DNA of 21,525 bases. Origin: a virus. Location of the stretch: the IMG/VR virus record IMGVR_UViG_3300030101_002191, positions 1-21,525 of that record; one strand, given 5' to 3'. This document shows positions 13,563-21,525 of the stretch, piece after piece; position 1 is the first letter of the stretch, and each line of letters begins with the position of its first letter. A model generated the notes under the pieces. The model was not told the DNA's origin. It saw nothing but the letters and a program-made list of their open reading frames with translations, and searched no databases. The position numbers and the translations under genes are program-made.

Positions 13563-15806
13563 ATGATGGCACAGGGAATTGCAGAAGGTGCACTTGGAGC
13601 GTTACAGCTGTTCCAGCAAATGTCTGGGCAACGCATAGACCGTCAACAAGCTCGTGACGAATTAGCATACCAAAAAGAATATGACGCACGTCGCTTAGGC
13701 CAGATAGATAGAGAAATGGGCCAGCGAGAGAGAGCTTTAAGTATTGATGAAGATAATACCGAAATTCGGAGAGGCGAACTAAGTATAGCTGAAGCGGCAG
13801 CAGCACGGGATCAATACAATTTTGATGCTGGTCTTTCGCAGGAAGCTGCACAAGGGATATATGCTTTTGGTTTACAAGAAGGTTTTATCGATCCTATCAC
13901 TAATCGTCGTACACCAGAGTTTGATGCAGCTTTACGAGCAGGGGACACTAGAGCCAGTAATTTTTTAAGTCAAATACAAGGAAGACACAAAGAGCGATAT
14001 GCTGAAGGCTTTGTACCTGACACATTTGATTTTAAATCTAATCCCGGTTCTGTCATATCCAGTAGCAGTGCTGGGGGTGTGGTAACCCTAAACGCTACAA
14101 GTGAAGCAAATGATCCAATAGTACCTCTGGATGAAAATACTTTTTTTACTGGTATTGAAAACGACATCATAGATTTAGTTTCGGACGCTACCGGAGATAA
14201 AGCATTAAGGCTCGTTGCCCAGAAACAGGTTGCTGGCAAGGCATTGACTAGAGCAGAGGCGCGACAAGCAGACGAAGAATCGCAGGCGCTCGTTAAGCAG
14301 ACTATCGCTAGAGAAATCTATGCAACTAGCGGTATCCAAGCTGGTAGAGAGTTTGAAGCAATGGTTGCTTCAGCAAAAACCCCTGAAGAAAGACGCAAAC
14401 TTTATAAGGCGCTTGCAGATGACTTTGGAATAGAGCTGCCAGAGTTTACGTCTGAAGATCAGCAACCACCTGAACTTATTGGGCAAGACACAATGTTCCA
14501 AGAACCGGCCCCTCAAGTCTTTTTGCCGGGGGAAAGACGCACCGCGACACTTCTTGCTCCATCTGAGGTTGAAGAAAACGAAACGCGACGTAGAGTAGTA
14601 GCCTTAGACTCTAGAATCGAGCGACTTACCGCTGAAGCAGATTCTGTAACAAACTTAAAAAGAAGGAGGAATTTAGAAGAAAAAATTTCTGAAAAAACTA
14701 AAGAAAGGGATGATTTGGTGCGTAGCGCCAATAAAAAACAATTTGAAAAAGTATCGACAGATCTCGAAAAAGCAAAAGAATCGCTTGCAGGCGCAAGACC
14801 CGGTCGCAAATCGTATTGGGAAGGAGAAGTACAAAGACTGGAAAATCAAGTTGCTGAGTTTACAAAAGCAGGTGTCGATACTCCTGTTACTGAAACAGAC
14901 GGTTGGAAACAGCTAGAAGCAGATGTTCTGACTAGAATAGAAGGTCTGTCCCCTCAAGAAGTTGATGATCTTGTTGACCGAGGTTTGCTGACATTTACAC
15001 CGGAAACGACAGCAGCGTTACGGCAACGTGCTCTAGAGTTAGAAATTAATTCCCTTTCTGATATTAAGAAACTACCTACCAGAGAAGAGCTAGCGTTTAG
15101 AGCGATCACAAGCGTGTTTGCAGAAGATCCGACTGCCCGCGAAAACTCCAGAAGAGAAATAGATAATCTTGTTGAAGCTGGTTTCGCGGGGATGGATAGA
15201 TATGAAATGGAGTCCGCACAGACTAATCGGATAAACGCTGAGACTTCACGCATGAACGCACAGACAAGCGCAGCTGCGGAAGCACGGCAAGCAAATCCAG
15301 ATTTAGCCTCTAATGCAATAGAGTTTAGTCAGGAACTTTCTGAAAATATGTTTCAGGCTCTCGAAGGTGAAGATGCGCAAGGCGCTAGATCGGCCATGGC
15401 AAGATACTTTGGCCCAGCTGTTACAGAGCTTGAGAGATATATGCCCCGCAGGGGAAATCCGACTGGAGATCCAAATGCCCTAAGAATTGCTTATCAAGGA
15501 ATTAATGCAGCTGTCAGTAGGGCGTTCTCACAGGTCGCGGCGGATGGACTTGGAAATACTTTGGTAGAGGATTTTGTTGGGTTGTTTACGTTTAGTCCTT
15601 CTGGAGAGCCCGCAGATTTTGATTTAGCGAATGTAAGCATTAATCCGGCAGGCAATAAACTTAGTTATCTTGGCCCCGATGGTACAGAGCAAGGAGAGCC
15701 GGTGTCAGTAGGAGCGCTAAGAAATCAATTCCCAGATGAGGCAGTAGAGCTCTTGGTCAAAGCAGCAAAAGCTAATGTCGCGCTTGCAAGAGCTGGTAGT
15801 CAGTAG
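13563..15806 (+). CDS. Large internal virion protein, T7 gp15-like in size and position, 747 aa
   Basis: A long, mostly helical polar protein. The N-terminal 110 residues are Gln/Arg/Glu-rich coiled coil (QRIDRQQARDELAYQKEYDA and on). A mixed region follows. Residues about 330-440 hold a strongly charged coiled coil (LDSRIERLTAEADSVTNLK, KRRNLEEKISEKTKERDDL). The last 150 residues look folded. I see no enzymatic motif and no membrane segment. Length and position match T7 gp15 (747 aa), which forms part of the DNA-ejection tube, but that is analogy, not visible homology. It starts at a double ATG after AGGGG, seven bases past the previous stop, and is followed within nine bases by the giant gene. 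Confidence 0.75.
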   Translation: MMAQGIAEGALGALQLFQQMSGQRIDRQQARDELAYQKEYDARRLGQIDREMGQRERALSIDEDNTEIRRGELSIAEAAAARDQYNFDAGLSQEAAQGIYAFGLQEGFIDPITNRRTPEFDAALRAGDTRASNFLSQIQGRHKERYAEGFVPDTFDFKSNPGSVISSSSAGGVVTLNATSEANDPIVPLDENTFFTGIENDIIDLVSDATGDKALRLVAQKQVAGKALTRAEARQADEESQALVKQTIAREIYATSGIQAGREFEAMVASAKTPEERRKLYKALADDFGIELPEFTSEDQQPPELIGQDTMFQEPAPQVFLPGERRTATLLAPSEVEENETRRRVVALDSRIERLTAEADSVTNLKRRRNLEEKISEKTKERDDLVRSANKKQFEKVSTDLEKAKESLAGARPGRKSYWEGEVQRLENQVAEFTKAGVDTPVTETDGWKQLEADVLTRIEGLSPQEVDDLVDRGLLTFTPETTAALRQRALELEINSLSDIKKLPTREELAFRAITSVFAEDPTARENSRREIDNLVEAGFAGMDRYEMESAQTNRINAETSRMNAQTSAAAEARQANPDLASNAIEFSQELSENMFQALEGEDAQGARSAMARYFGPAVTELERYMPRRGNPTGDPNALRIAYQGINAAVSRAFSQVAADGLGNTLVEDFVGLFTFSPSGEPADFDLANVSINPAGNKLSYLGPDGTEQGEPVSVGALRNQFPDEAVELLVKAAKANVALARAGSQ

Positions 15807-15814
15807 AGGCTTAT

Positions 15815-18800
15815 GTGTCTACCGAAGCGTTTAAACAGTTCCTAGAAGCGACTGAAGAAGGTGCTATTCGAGAAGCCCGTCCTCGTATCGCGCCTGAAAT
15901 AACAGAGCCTTTAGCCCCTACTAATCTTACCGAAACATTTTCTCGTGGCCTGCAGTCAGGGGCGCAAGGACTACGCACTGACGTTGAGTATTTTAAGGCG
16001 TTAGGTAACACGCTTGTTGGCGACGAGGAAGCTGCGTCTAGGGCGATAGAACAAGCTAGATATAGCGAAGAGCTTTCTGCGCCGACATTAGCTGGCATTC
16101 AAACTTTTGAAGAGTTTCTGGATCAGCCCACTTTTAGTGGATTTCTTACTCAAGCAACTAGATCTGTAGGGCAGCTGGCCCCTTCTGTAGTTACTACTAT
16201 TGCTGGTGCTGGTATCGGAGGTGTTACAGCCGCAGTAGGAAGGGGGACTTTGTCTGTAGCAGGACGCGCCGCTGCAAAACGACTAGCAACTGATTCATTA
16301 CAAAGAACTGCAAAGGGTGTCGCTACTCCTGATGAGCGGCGTCTTGCCGATGAGATGTACAAATACTTTAGGAGGGGCGCTGTAACAGGTGCTTTTGGTT
16401 CTGAATATGTACCGCTATCTGGTAGTAACTTGTCGGAAGCCCTTGATGCCGGAAAGGAGTTAGACAGAGGGCAAGCGTTGCGTGCTGCGACTGTAGGTGT
16501 CCCTCAAGCCGCGATTGGTGTTGGCGGCGAAATAGCTTTGCTTAGGTTAGTTGGCAACGTTGCCGCTAAACGAGCTGTTACTGATAAAGCTGGCGGAGGT
16601 ATGTTTAAAACGCTGGCCGGTGATATTAGCCGTTCCGCGCTAAAAGGTGGCGCAATAGAAGGCAGTACTGAACTAATTCAGGAAGGAATTAGCGTAGCTA
16701 ACAGGTTTGACCTAGACGATGATTTTACTGCTGAAGAGGCAAGGTTACGTTTAGCGGAAGCAGCGTTTGCTGGTTTCTTGGGTGGTAAAGCAGCAGGTGC
16801 TGCAGGCGGAACAGTTGGTTCTGTGTTTAGACAGGCAAGAGAGCGACTGTCTCAAGCACAACAGCAACGTGTCGACGATCAAATAAACACTGAGCAATTT
16901 GGTGAAACTGATAGCGGTGTAACTACAGCAGAGCCAGAAGCTGATTTAGATGCTCAGCTTGCTGCCATTCACGATCCTAATAGTACTAAGAAAGCCGTTT
17001 GGGTTGCTGGTGAGCAAGGCAGGCAAAGATTCCCCGAAGATGGTCGATACGAGCAAGACGGCAAAGTCTTCTACGCACGTTACATACCCGGTAAAGGCAC
17101 CATCGTTACTAAAGAAGAAGCGCTTGCTGACGAGGTTGTTAAATCAGGCGCTGACGATGCATCTCTTGCAGCAGCGTTAGGGTACACAACTACAAAACCT
17201 GAAGGTGCTGAGCTTGTAGTACAGGCGCTAGACCCCCAAGGTAATGTTGTTTCAGAAGAATTAACTACTGCTGCAAATCTTGAGGCCGCAAAAAATAACG
17301 CTGAGCAACTATCCCCTATTTTTCAGTATCGAGTAGTAGCGTTAGATCAGGCTCTAGAACGTCGAAAGCAAAAATTAGAAGCAGAACAAGCTGGCCAAAC
17401 AGAGTTTGATTTTGGTGACACCGATCCAGAGGTTGATGAGTCTGAACTCCGCGCCATGGAGTTTGATGACTATGATTACGATGAGGATGACGTAAATGTT
17501 CCTCAGTCATTTGTTGAGGATATTGGCGAACAAGATTCTTTTCTGACTTTTGAAGAGCTTAGAACTCGTGAGTTACAAGAAGCAGGTCTTATAGAATCAG
17601 AAGACGCTGGTCCTACGCCACTTGAGCGGCAACAAGATGCAGTAGAGTCAGCAGAACTTGACCGCGATGACATGCTGCTTGTTGGTAGATACAAGCCTCG
17701 TGTACAGAGAGAACTATTCGAGACTGAAAAGAAAGCCCGGGAAGAGTTTATTGCTGAGATTGGGAACGATAGTCGAATTGAATCATTTACCGAGGCTTTG
17801 CTTAAAGCAGCAGTCAGAGAGCAACGTGCTACCCCCGGTGCGGTTATAGATATAGTACTTAGGGACGGCGTATATGAAGTAAGAAAAACATTTCCCGGCG
17901 AAGAAACATTTATCTTCAACAAAGGGAAAAAACAAGAACGATTACCTATAAAACAGTTTTTAGCCAGAGCGATACAGTACGCCCAACGCGCCAAACCAGA
18001 GAGGCGTAATGTACGTTTGGTAAAACCTGATGGAAGTTCTGTAGAGATTAGCCTTTTTGATCTAATGCAGGCAGGTAGGAGTTTATTACGAACTAGAGAA
18101 AATACTGAGTTTGTGGGTGGGGCTGGCACATTAAATACTAATAGAGCGGCTCTTTCTGAAATCTTAACTGAATTAGCTATATACAAAGAAGATGTAGAGT
18201 TTAACGTTGAGTTAAGCAATCTTTTAGGTGACGAAGTCGGCGGTGTATTGCGATATGACATTACCGACACAAACGGAGTTAGTTTACTTAATCGCAATAA
18301 TTATGATTACACGGTTATACCTAAGTCTGAAGCAAAGGAAGGTCAAAAAAGAATTAACAAATATAGGTATAACCGCTTCAAAGGTGAAAATTCTGTTGTC
18401 TACACTCAAAAGTCTTCATCTATTTCCGGTCTGGGCACCAAGAAAGAAAAAGTTGGCAAACAAAAGACTAAAAATGTAACCATTAATTTTCTCCTAGGTC
18501 GTGGAGTACGAGGTTCAGAAGCTACCTCTACTGGTGATTTTGATCCTGACCAAGAAAAAATAGTTGAGGAAACTACAAGGTTTACTGACCCAGAAACAGG
18601 AGCAAGAGTTACTCAAAAAGAAAGGATTGATCCTGACGAAGATGTAGAGAAGGACATAGCTCAAAGAGCTGCTGATCCTGACATGCAAACTTCTGAAATA
18701 GGTTTAGATGAACCATCTCCCGAAGAACGAGTTAGAGCAAACGAGCCTTTGCGCGGGGCTGGACCAATTTCTCCCAGTACTGACACGGGTAGAGGGCCAA

Positions 18801-21525
18801 CACCCCCATCTTGGAAAGACAGCAGACTTACTAAAGCTGTCGTCGACGGATTGCTTGCCTTAATTAATCTGGATCAACGACCCCAGATCATAAGCATGGC
18901 GGAGTTATCTAATTCTACGGACGAAGAAGTTCGCATTTTGTACGTTCGCGAACCTGCTGTTGCCTCAAGCATTATTGCACTACGCAACAAGCTAAATGAC
19001 AGTAAGACTATGTATGGTCTTTATGACCGTTCTACTAACGTAATAGTGGTTAAAGAGACTGGTAACGAAGTTTTTGATTCGCTTTTAATAGCGCATGAAG
19101 TAGGGCATGCATTGTTTAGACAAGAGCAAACTCGCGCTATGCGTAACCCTGCTTTACGTAAGCGACTCGAAGCATCTTACAAACGAAGCAAGTTTTATAA
19201 AAATTATAAGCAGCTAGGTGGAAGCTATGAACTTGGCTTTGAAGAGTGGTATGCAGATCAGGTTGCTAAGTGGGCTACTAAGAAGTTTATAGATCGCCAA
19301 GCCAAGAATATGGTAGAGCGACACTTTAAAGAATTAGTTAATAAGATTAAGGCTTTGTTCAAGAGCTTTACGTCTGAGTCGTTCCAAAGAAGGTTTGCAG
19401 GTATAACTACCAAGAATTTTGTTAGCCCTACTTTCAATCAATATATGGAACATCTCACCGTGCGTAATGCTAAGTATGCGCGGCGGCTGGAAATCAAACG
19501 GCGTATGGGTGAGGCACCGGCTGTGTACACAGGTGCTACGCCTGAAGCACAGCCTGCGCCTACAGGACGTGGGCAGGCAAGGGCCGAGTCGCCTATTTTG
19601 TCAGGCATGTCTCAAGAGCAATTAGAAAATCTACAGCTTCCCGGCTACGGAATAATTCCATATGAGTCTTATGGTGCGATTGCTGACACGCAAAGCGTTG
19701 CTAACCCACAGAATGCTACTGAAGATGCGCAGGCAGAAGCGCCTTCTCCCACTATGGAGCAGATACAAAGCGAAGCTACTGAGCAGCCTGCTGCACAACC
19801 TGCACAACCTGCACAACCTGCACAACCTGCAGCCACACCGCAACGGCAGAGAGCAACTAGAGCTGCACAACAGCGATCCAAGAAAAGACGCGATCCGGCG
19901 GCTGAACAAGAGCAAGCTGTTAAGAACGTAACAGAAGTAGCTCAATCACATGCTGCTGATGCTAATACCTTGACAGTGCAACAAACTTTGTTTGATGACC
20001 TGAACGAAGATACTTCAAAGATACCGGGCTATAACTCTATTAAGAGGGCATACGAAAGCAATCTAGTAAAAGATATTGTTGGTGCTATTCGCAGCGTGCT
20101 GCTTCCGGCTGACAATATATTGCGAAAAGTTGCAGGTGATGAGATTGCCGATCAGTTCTATGTGCGATCTCAAGACTTAGTTTCTCGTGGAAAACTGGGT
20201 TTTTTGAGAGCAGTTAATACAACAGTTGGACGCTGGAAGAACAGGTTTGAAAAAGAAATAGGTAGTTTAGAAGACCCTGAAATACAGGCTGGGTTTGAAG
20301 AAGCATTTAGTGGTAAACCCACTGCAGAACTAAAAGGTAAGGCGAGAGCTATACGAGAGTATTTAGAAGCGTTTTACGATGAGTATATTGATAGGAGTAA
20401 CACTGATATTGGTAAGCGTCCCGACTACTTTCCTATATCGTTAAACCTGTTTGAGATTACACAACGCTCAGAAGAATTTAAACAGTTGTTAATGCGTGAA
20501 GATCCCACGCTTAAAGAAGAAGATGTAGATAACATAATTAAGTATTTTGTAGAGCTAACACAAAGCAGCGCTACACAACCCGCTATAAATTCTACAGCTC
20601 CGTCTGCTGCAGTTGAGCAGATGATTAGGCTTACAAAAAATGTAGATAGATCAGCACTGCGCGATTTCGTAAATCCGCCTGATCTTGCATTTATTGATTA
20701 CATGCGCCATGTAATTAAGCGCGTTGAGTTTAATAGAGCAACAGGTGGTCCTGATGCATTGAACGCTCGTTTAGCAAAGCTCGATCCGGAAAATAGAGTT
20801 GTTGCAGAAGAAATTATTAGAACTTACCTTGGCTATCAAAAAGCACCACTCAGTCCGTGGATGCGAAAATTAAACAGCTGGGGCCAGTTTTTACAGTTCA
20901 TAACAATTCTACCTTTTGCCACGATTGCATCACTGCCTGATTTAGCTGGGCCAATAATTAACCATAAAGATTTTAGTGGTCTTTGGGCAGGGATAAAGCA
21001 AGTTGGCGCAATGGTTAAAAACAAACAAGAAGCGCAACAGTTAGCCAGAGACATAGGTGTCGTAACTAGTGAAACCGTTGCTAATGCATGGGTGACTCAA
21101 GCCGAACAAGACTTTATGGACCCAACTGTACGCAAGTTGTCTGACGGTTACTTTAAATTAATAGGTCTTGATTGGTTTACTAAGTTTAGCCGAGAGTTTG
21201 CTTCTGGTATGGGAGTGCAGTTTTTGTTGAAACACGCCCGTAATGAAGACGGTAATCCAAATTCTGCGCGTTATCTGCAAGAGTTAGGTGTTACCCCAGA
21301 AGAAATTTTAGCGTGGAACGAGAACAAAAGTTTTGACACCCCAGAAGGCGAAAAAGTAAGAGATGCATTAGCAAGATTCGTAGAGTCGTCGATTATGCGA
21401 CCAAATGCTGCAGAGCGTCCTGTATGGGCATCTGACCCAAGATGGGCGTTGGTATGGCAGTTGAAAGGCTATTTCTATAGTTACTACAAAACGATTGTAG
21501 GTGGTGTACTACGCGAAGGTAAAAT
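15815..21525 (+). CDS. Giant multidomain internal virion / polyvalent protein with metalloprotease motif, partial (1903+ codons)
   Basis: The frame is open without a stop from GTG 15815 to the window edge and is incomplete at its 3' end. The GTG has GAGG (15806-15809) five bases upstream; a nearby ATG (15813) is out of frame and stops quickly. In order: a helical start (1-110); Gly/Ala glycine-zipper-like segments (about 120-145 and 318-340) with EGSTELIQE at 282-290; an acidic linker (about 530-566); a zincin motif HEVGH at 1094-1098 with EEWYAD at 1143-1148 as probable third-ligand region; (AQP)4 at 1327-1338 and a basic linker (about 1343-1362); a hydrophobic segment (about 1691-1711); and a terminal region with RPVWASDPRW resembling domains of large phage polyvalent proteins. 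Likely ejected with DNA, in the place of T7 gp16. No lytic transglycosylase motif seen. Confidence 0.85.
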   Translation, partial: MSTEAFKQFLEATEEGAIREARPRIAPEITEPLAPTNLTETFSRGLQSGAQGLRTDVEYFKALGNTLVGDEEAASRAIEQARYSEELSAPTLAGIQTFEEFLDQPTFSGFLTQATRSVGQLAPSVVTTIAGAGIGGVTAAVGRGTLSVAGRAAAKRLATDSLQRTAKGVATPDERRLADEMYKYFRRGAVTGAFGSEYVPLSGSNLSEALDAGKELDRGQALRAATVGVPQAAIGVGGEIALLRLVGNVAAKRAVTDKAGGGMFKTLAGDISRSALKGGAIEGSTELIQEGISVANRFDLDDDFTAEEARLRLAEAAFAGFLGGKAAGAAGGTVGSVFRQARERLSQAQQQRVDDQINTEQFGETDSGVTTAEPEADLDAQLAAIHDPNSTKKAVWVAGEQGRQRFPEDGRYEQDGKVFYARYIPGKGTIVTKEEALADEVVKSGADDASLAAALGYTTTKPEGAELVVQALDPQGNVVSEELTTAANLEAAKNNAEQLSPIFQYRVVALDQALERRKQKLEAEQAGQTEFDFGDTDPEVDESELRAMEFDDYDYDEDDVNVPQSFVEDIGEQDSFLTFEELRTRELQEAGLIESEDAGPTPLERQQDAVESAELDRDDMLLVGRYKPRVQRELFETEKKAREEFIAEIGNDSRIESFTEALLKAAVREQRATPGAVIDIVLRDGVYEVRKTFPGEETFIFNKGKKQERLPIKQFLARAIQYAQRAKPERRNVRLVKPDGSSVEISLFDLMQAGRSLLRTRENTEFVGGAGTLNTNRAALSEILTELAIYKEDVEFNVELSNLLGDEVGGVLRYDITDTNGVSLLNRNNYDYTVIPKSEAKEGQKRINKYRYNRFKGENSVVYTQKSSSISGLGTKKEKVGKQKTKNVTINFLLGRGVRGSEATSTGDFDPDQEKIVEETTRFTDPETGARVTQKERIDPDEDVEKDIAQRAADPDMQTSEIGLDEPSPEERVRANEPLRGAGPISPSTDTGRGPTPPSWKDSRLTKAVVDGLLALINLDQRPQIISMAELSNSTDEEVRILYVREPAVASSIIALRNKLNDSKTMYGLYDRSTNVIVVKETGNEVFDSLLIAHEVGHALFRQEQTRAMRNPALRKRLEASYKRSKFYKNYKQLGGSYELGFEEWYADQVAKWATKKFIDRQAKNMVERHFKELVNKIKALFKSFTSESFQRRFAGITTKNFVSPTFNQYMEHLTVRNAKYARRLEIKRRMGEAPAVYTGATPEAQPAPTGRGQARAESPILSGMSQEQLENLQLPGYGIIPYESYGAIADTQSVANPQNATEDAQAEAPSPTMEQIQSEATEQPAAQPAQPAQPAQPAATPQRQRATRAAQQRSKKRRDPAAEQEQAVKNVTEVAQSHAADANTLTVQQTLFDDLNEDTSKIPGYNSIKRAYESNLVKDIVGAIRSVLLPADNILRKVAGDEIADQFYVRSQDLVSRGKLGFLRAVNTTVGRWKNRFEKEIGSLEDPEIQAGFEEAFSGKPTAELKGKARAIREYLEAFYDEYIDRSNTDIGKRPDYFPISLNLFEITQRSEEFKQLLMREDPTLKEEDVDNIIKYFVELTQSSATQPAINSTAPSAAVEQMIRLTKNVDRSALRDFVNPPDLAFIDYMRHVIKRVEFNRATGGPDALNARLAKLDPENRVVAEEIIRTYLGYQKAPLSPWMRKLNSWGQFLQFITILPFATIASLPDLAGPIINHKDFSGLWAGIKQVGAMVKNKQEAQQLARDIGVVTSETVANAWVTQAEQDFMDPTVRKLSDGYFKLIGLDWFTKFSREFASGMGVQFLLKHARNEDGNPNSARYLQELGVTPEEILAWNENKSFDTPEGEKVRDALARFVESSIMRPNAAERPVWASDPRWALVWQLKGYFYSYYKTIVGGVLREGK
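19793..19828 (+). repeat. Tandem 9-bp repeat (GCACAACCT, four copies)
   Basis: Four exact copies of GCACAACCT lie in frame in the giant gene and encode Ala-Gln-Pro four times. They sit in a Pro/Ala/Gln linker between the metalloprotease part and the C-terminal part. Perfect copies suggest recent slippage, so copy number may vary between relatives. Confidence 0.9.

Noticed and set aside
15807-15846. Frameshift or missing start between the 747-aa gene and the giant frame
   Set aside because: The ATG at 15813 opens a frame that stops after ten codons, but GTG 15815 with GAGG five bases upstream is a proper start, so no error needs to be assumed.
15815-16900. N-terminal lytic transglycosylase in the giant protein, as in T7 gp16
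   Set aside because: Translation of this part shows no ES-x-G-type catalytic motif or GLMQ-like signature; it is helical with Gly/Ala-rich segments instead.
17503-18297. Minus-strand frame of 264 codons opposite the giant gene
   Set aside because: The giant plus-strand frame is continuous through this region with a coherent composition. The antisense frame is Ser/Leu-rich and lacks a ribosome site and neighbours.

Overview
The window looks like the left part of the virion-assembly region of a tailed dsDNA bacteriophage (Caudoviricetes), probably short-tailed. The evidence is a compact collinear plus-strand block of terminase small and large subunits, a P22-type portal, a scaffold-like acidic protein, a major capsid protein, head-tail connector candidates and internal virion proteins. 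I see no tape measure, sheath or tail-tube genes, no integrase, no tRNA and no bacterial housekeeping gene. The very Lys-rich small proteins and the giant multidomain virion protein resemble marine and other environmental phages, but the host cannot be read from the sequence.

Layout. Positions 1-478 are non-coding. They hold nine copies of the octamer TGTGTACC, several hairpins and the terminator of a leftward operon. Positions 479-1477 (minus strand) carry four small packed genes: a basic 66-aa protein, a two-helix membrane protein ending in a Cys/His zinc-knuckle-like motif, a 69-aa holin-sized two-helix protein and a 74-aa protein. Positions 1478-1782 are a divergent regulatory region with a G-rich tract, A/T tracts and palindromes. 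From about 1783 everything reads rightward: terS, terL (TTG start), portal, scaffold candidate, five consecutive very basic small proteins, a 240-bp hairpin-rich leader, the major capsid protein and a strong terminator. After that come a small post-capsid protein, two connector candidates, a GNAT-like protein, two Gln/Ala-rich proteins, a 747-aa protein and a giant open reading frame that runs off the right edge.

How they fit together. TerS and TerL package DNA through the portal into a shell built by the major capsid protein around the scaffold candidate. The basic proteins are candidate DNA-binding or decoration proteins. The last five genes match the order and size pattern of the T7 ejection cassette gp13-gp14-gp15-gp16, with one extra small protein. 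In place of a recognisable transglycosylase, the giant protein carries a zincin-type HEVGH metalloprotease motif and glycine-zipper-like segments.

The most notable features are the giant ejection/polyvalent protein (at least 1903 codons), the run of five basic proteins, the octamer array at the left edge, and the multi-hairpin leader before the capsid gene.
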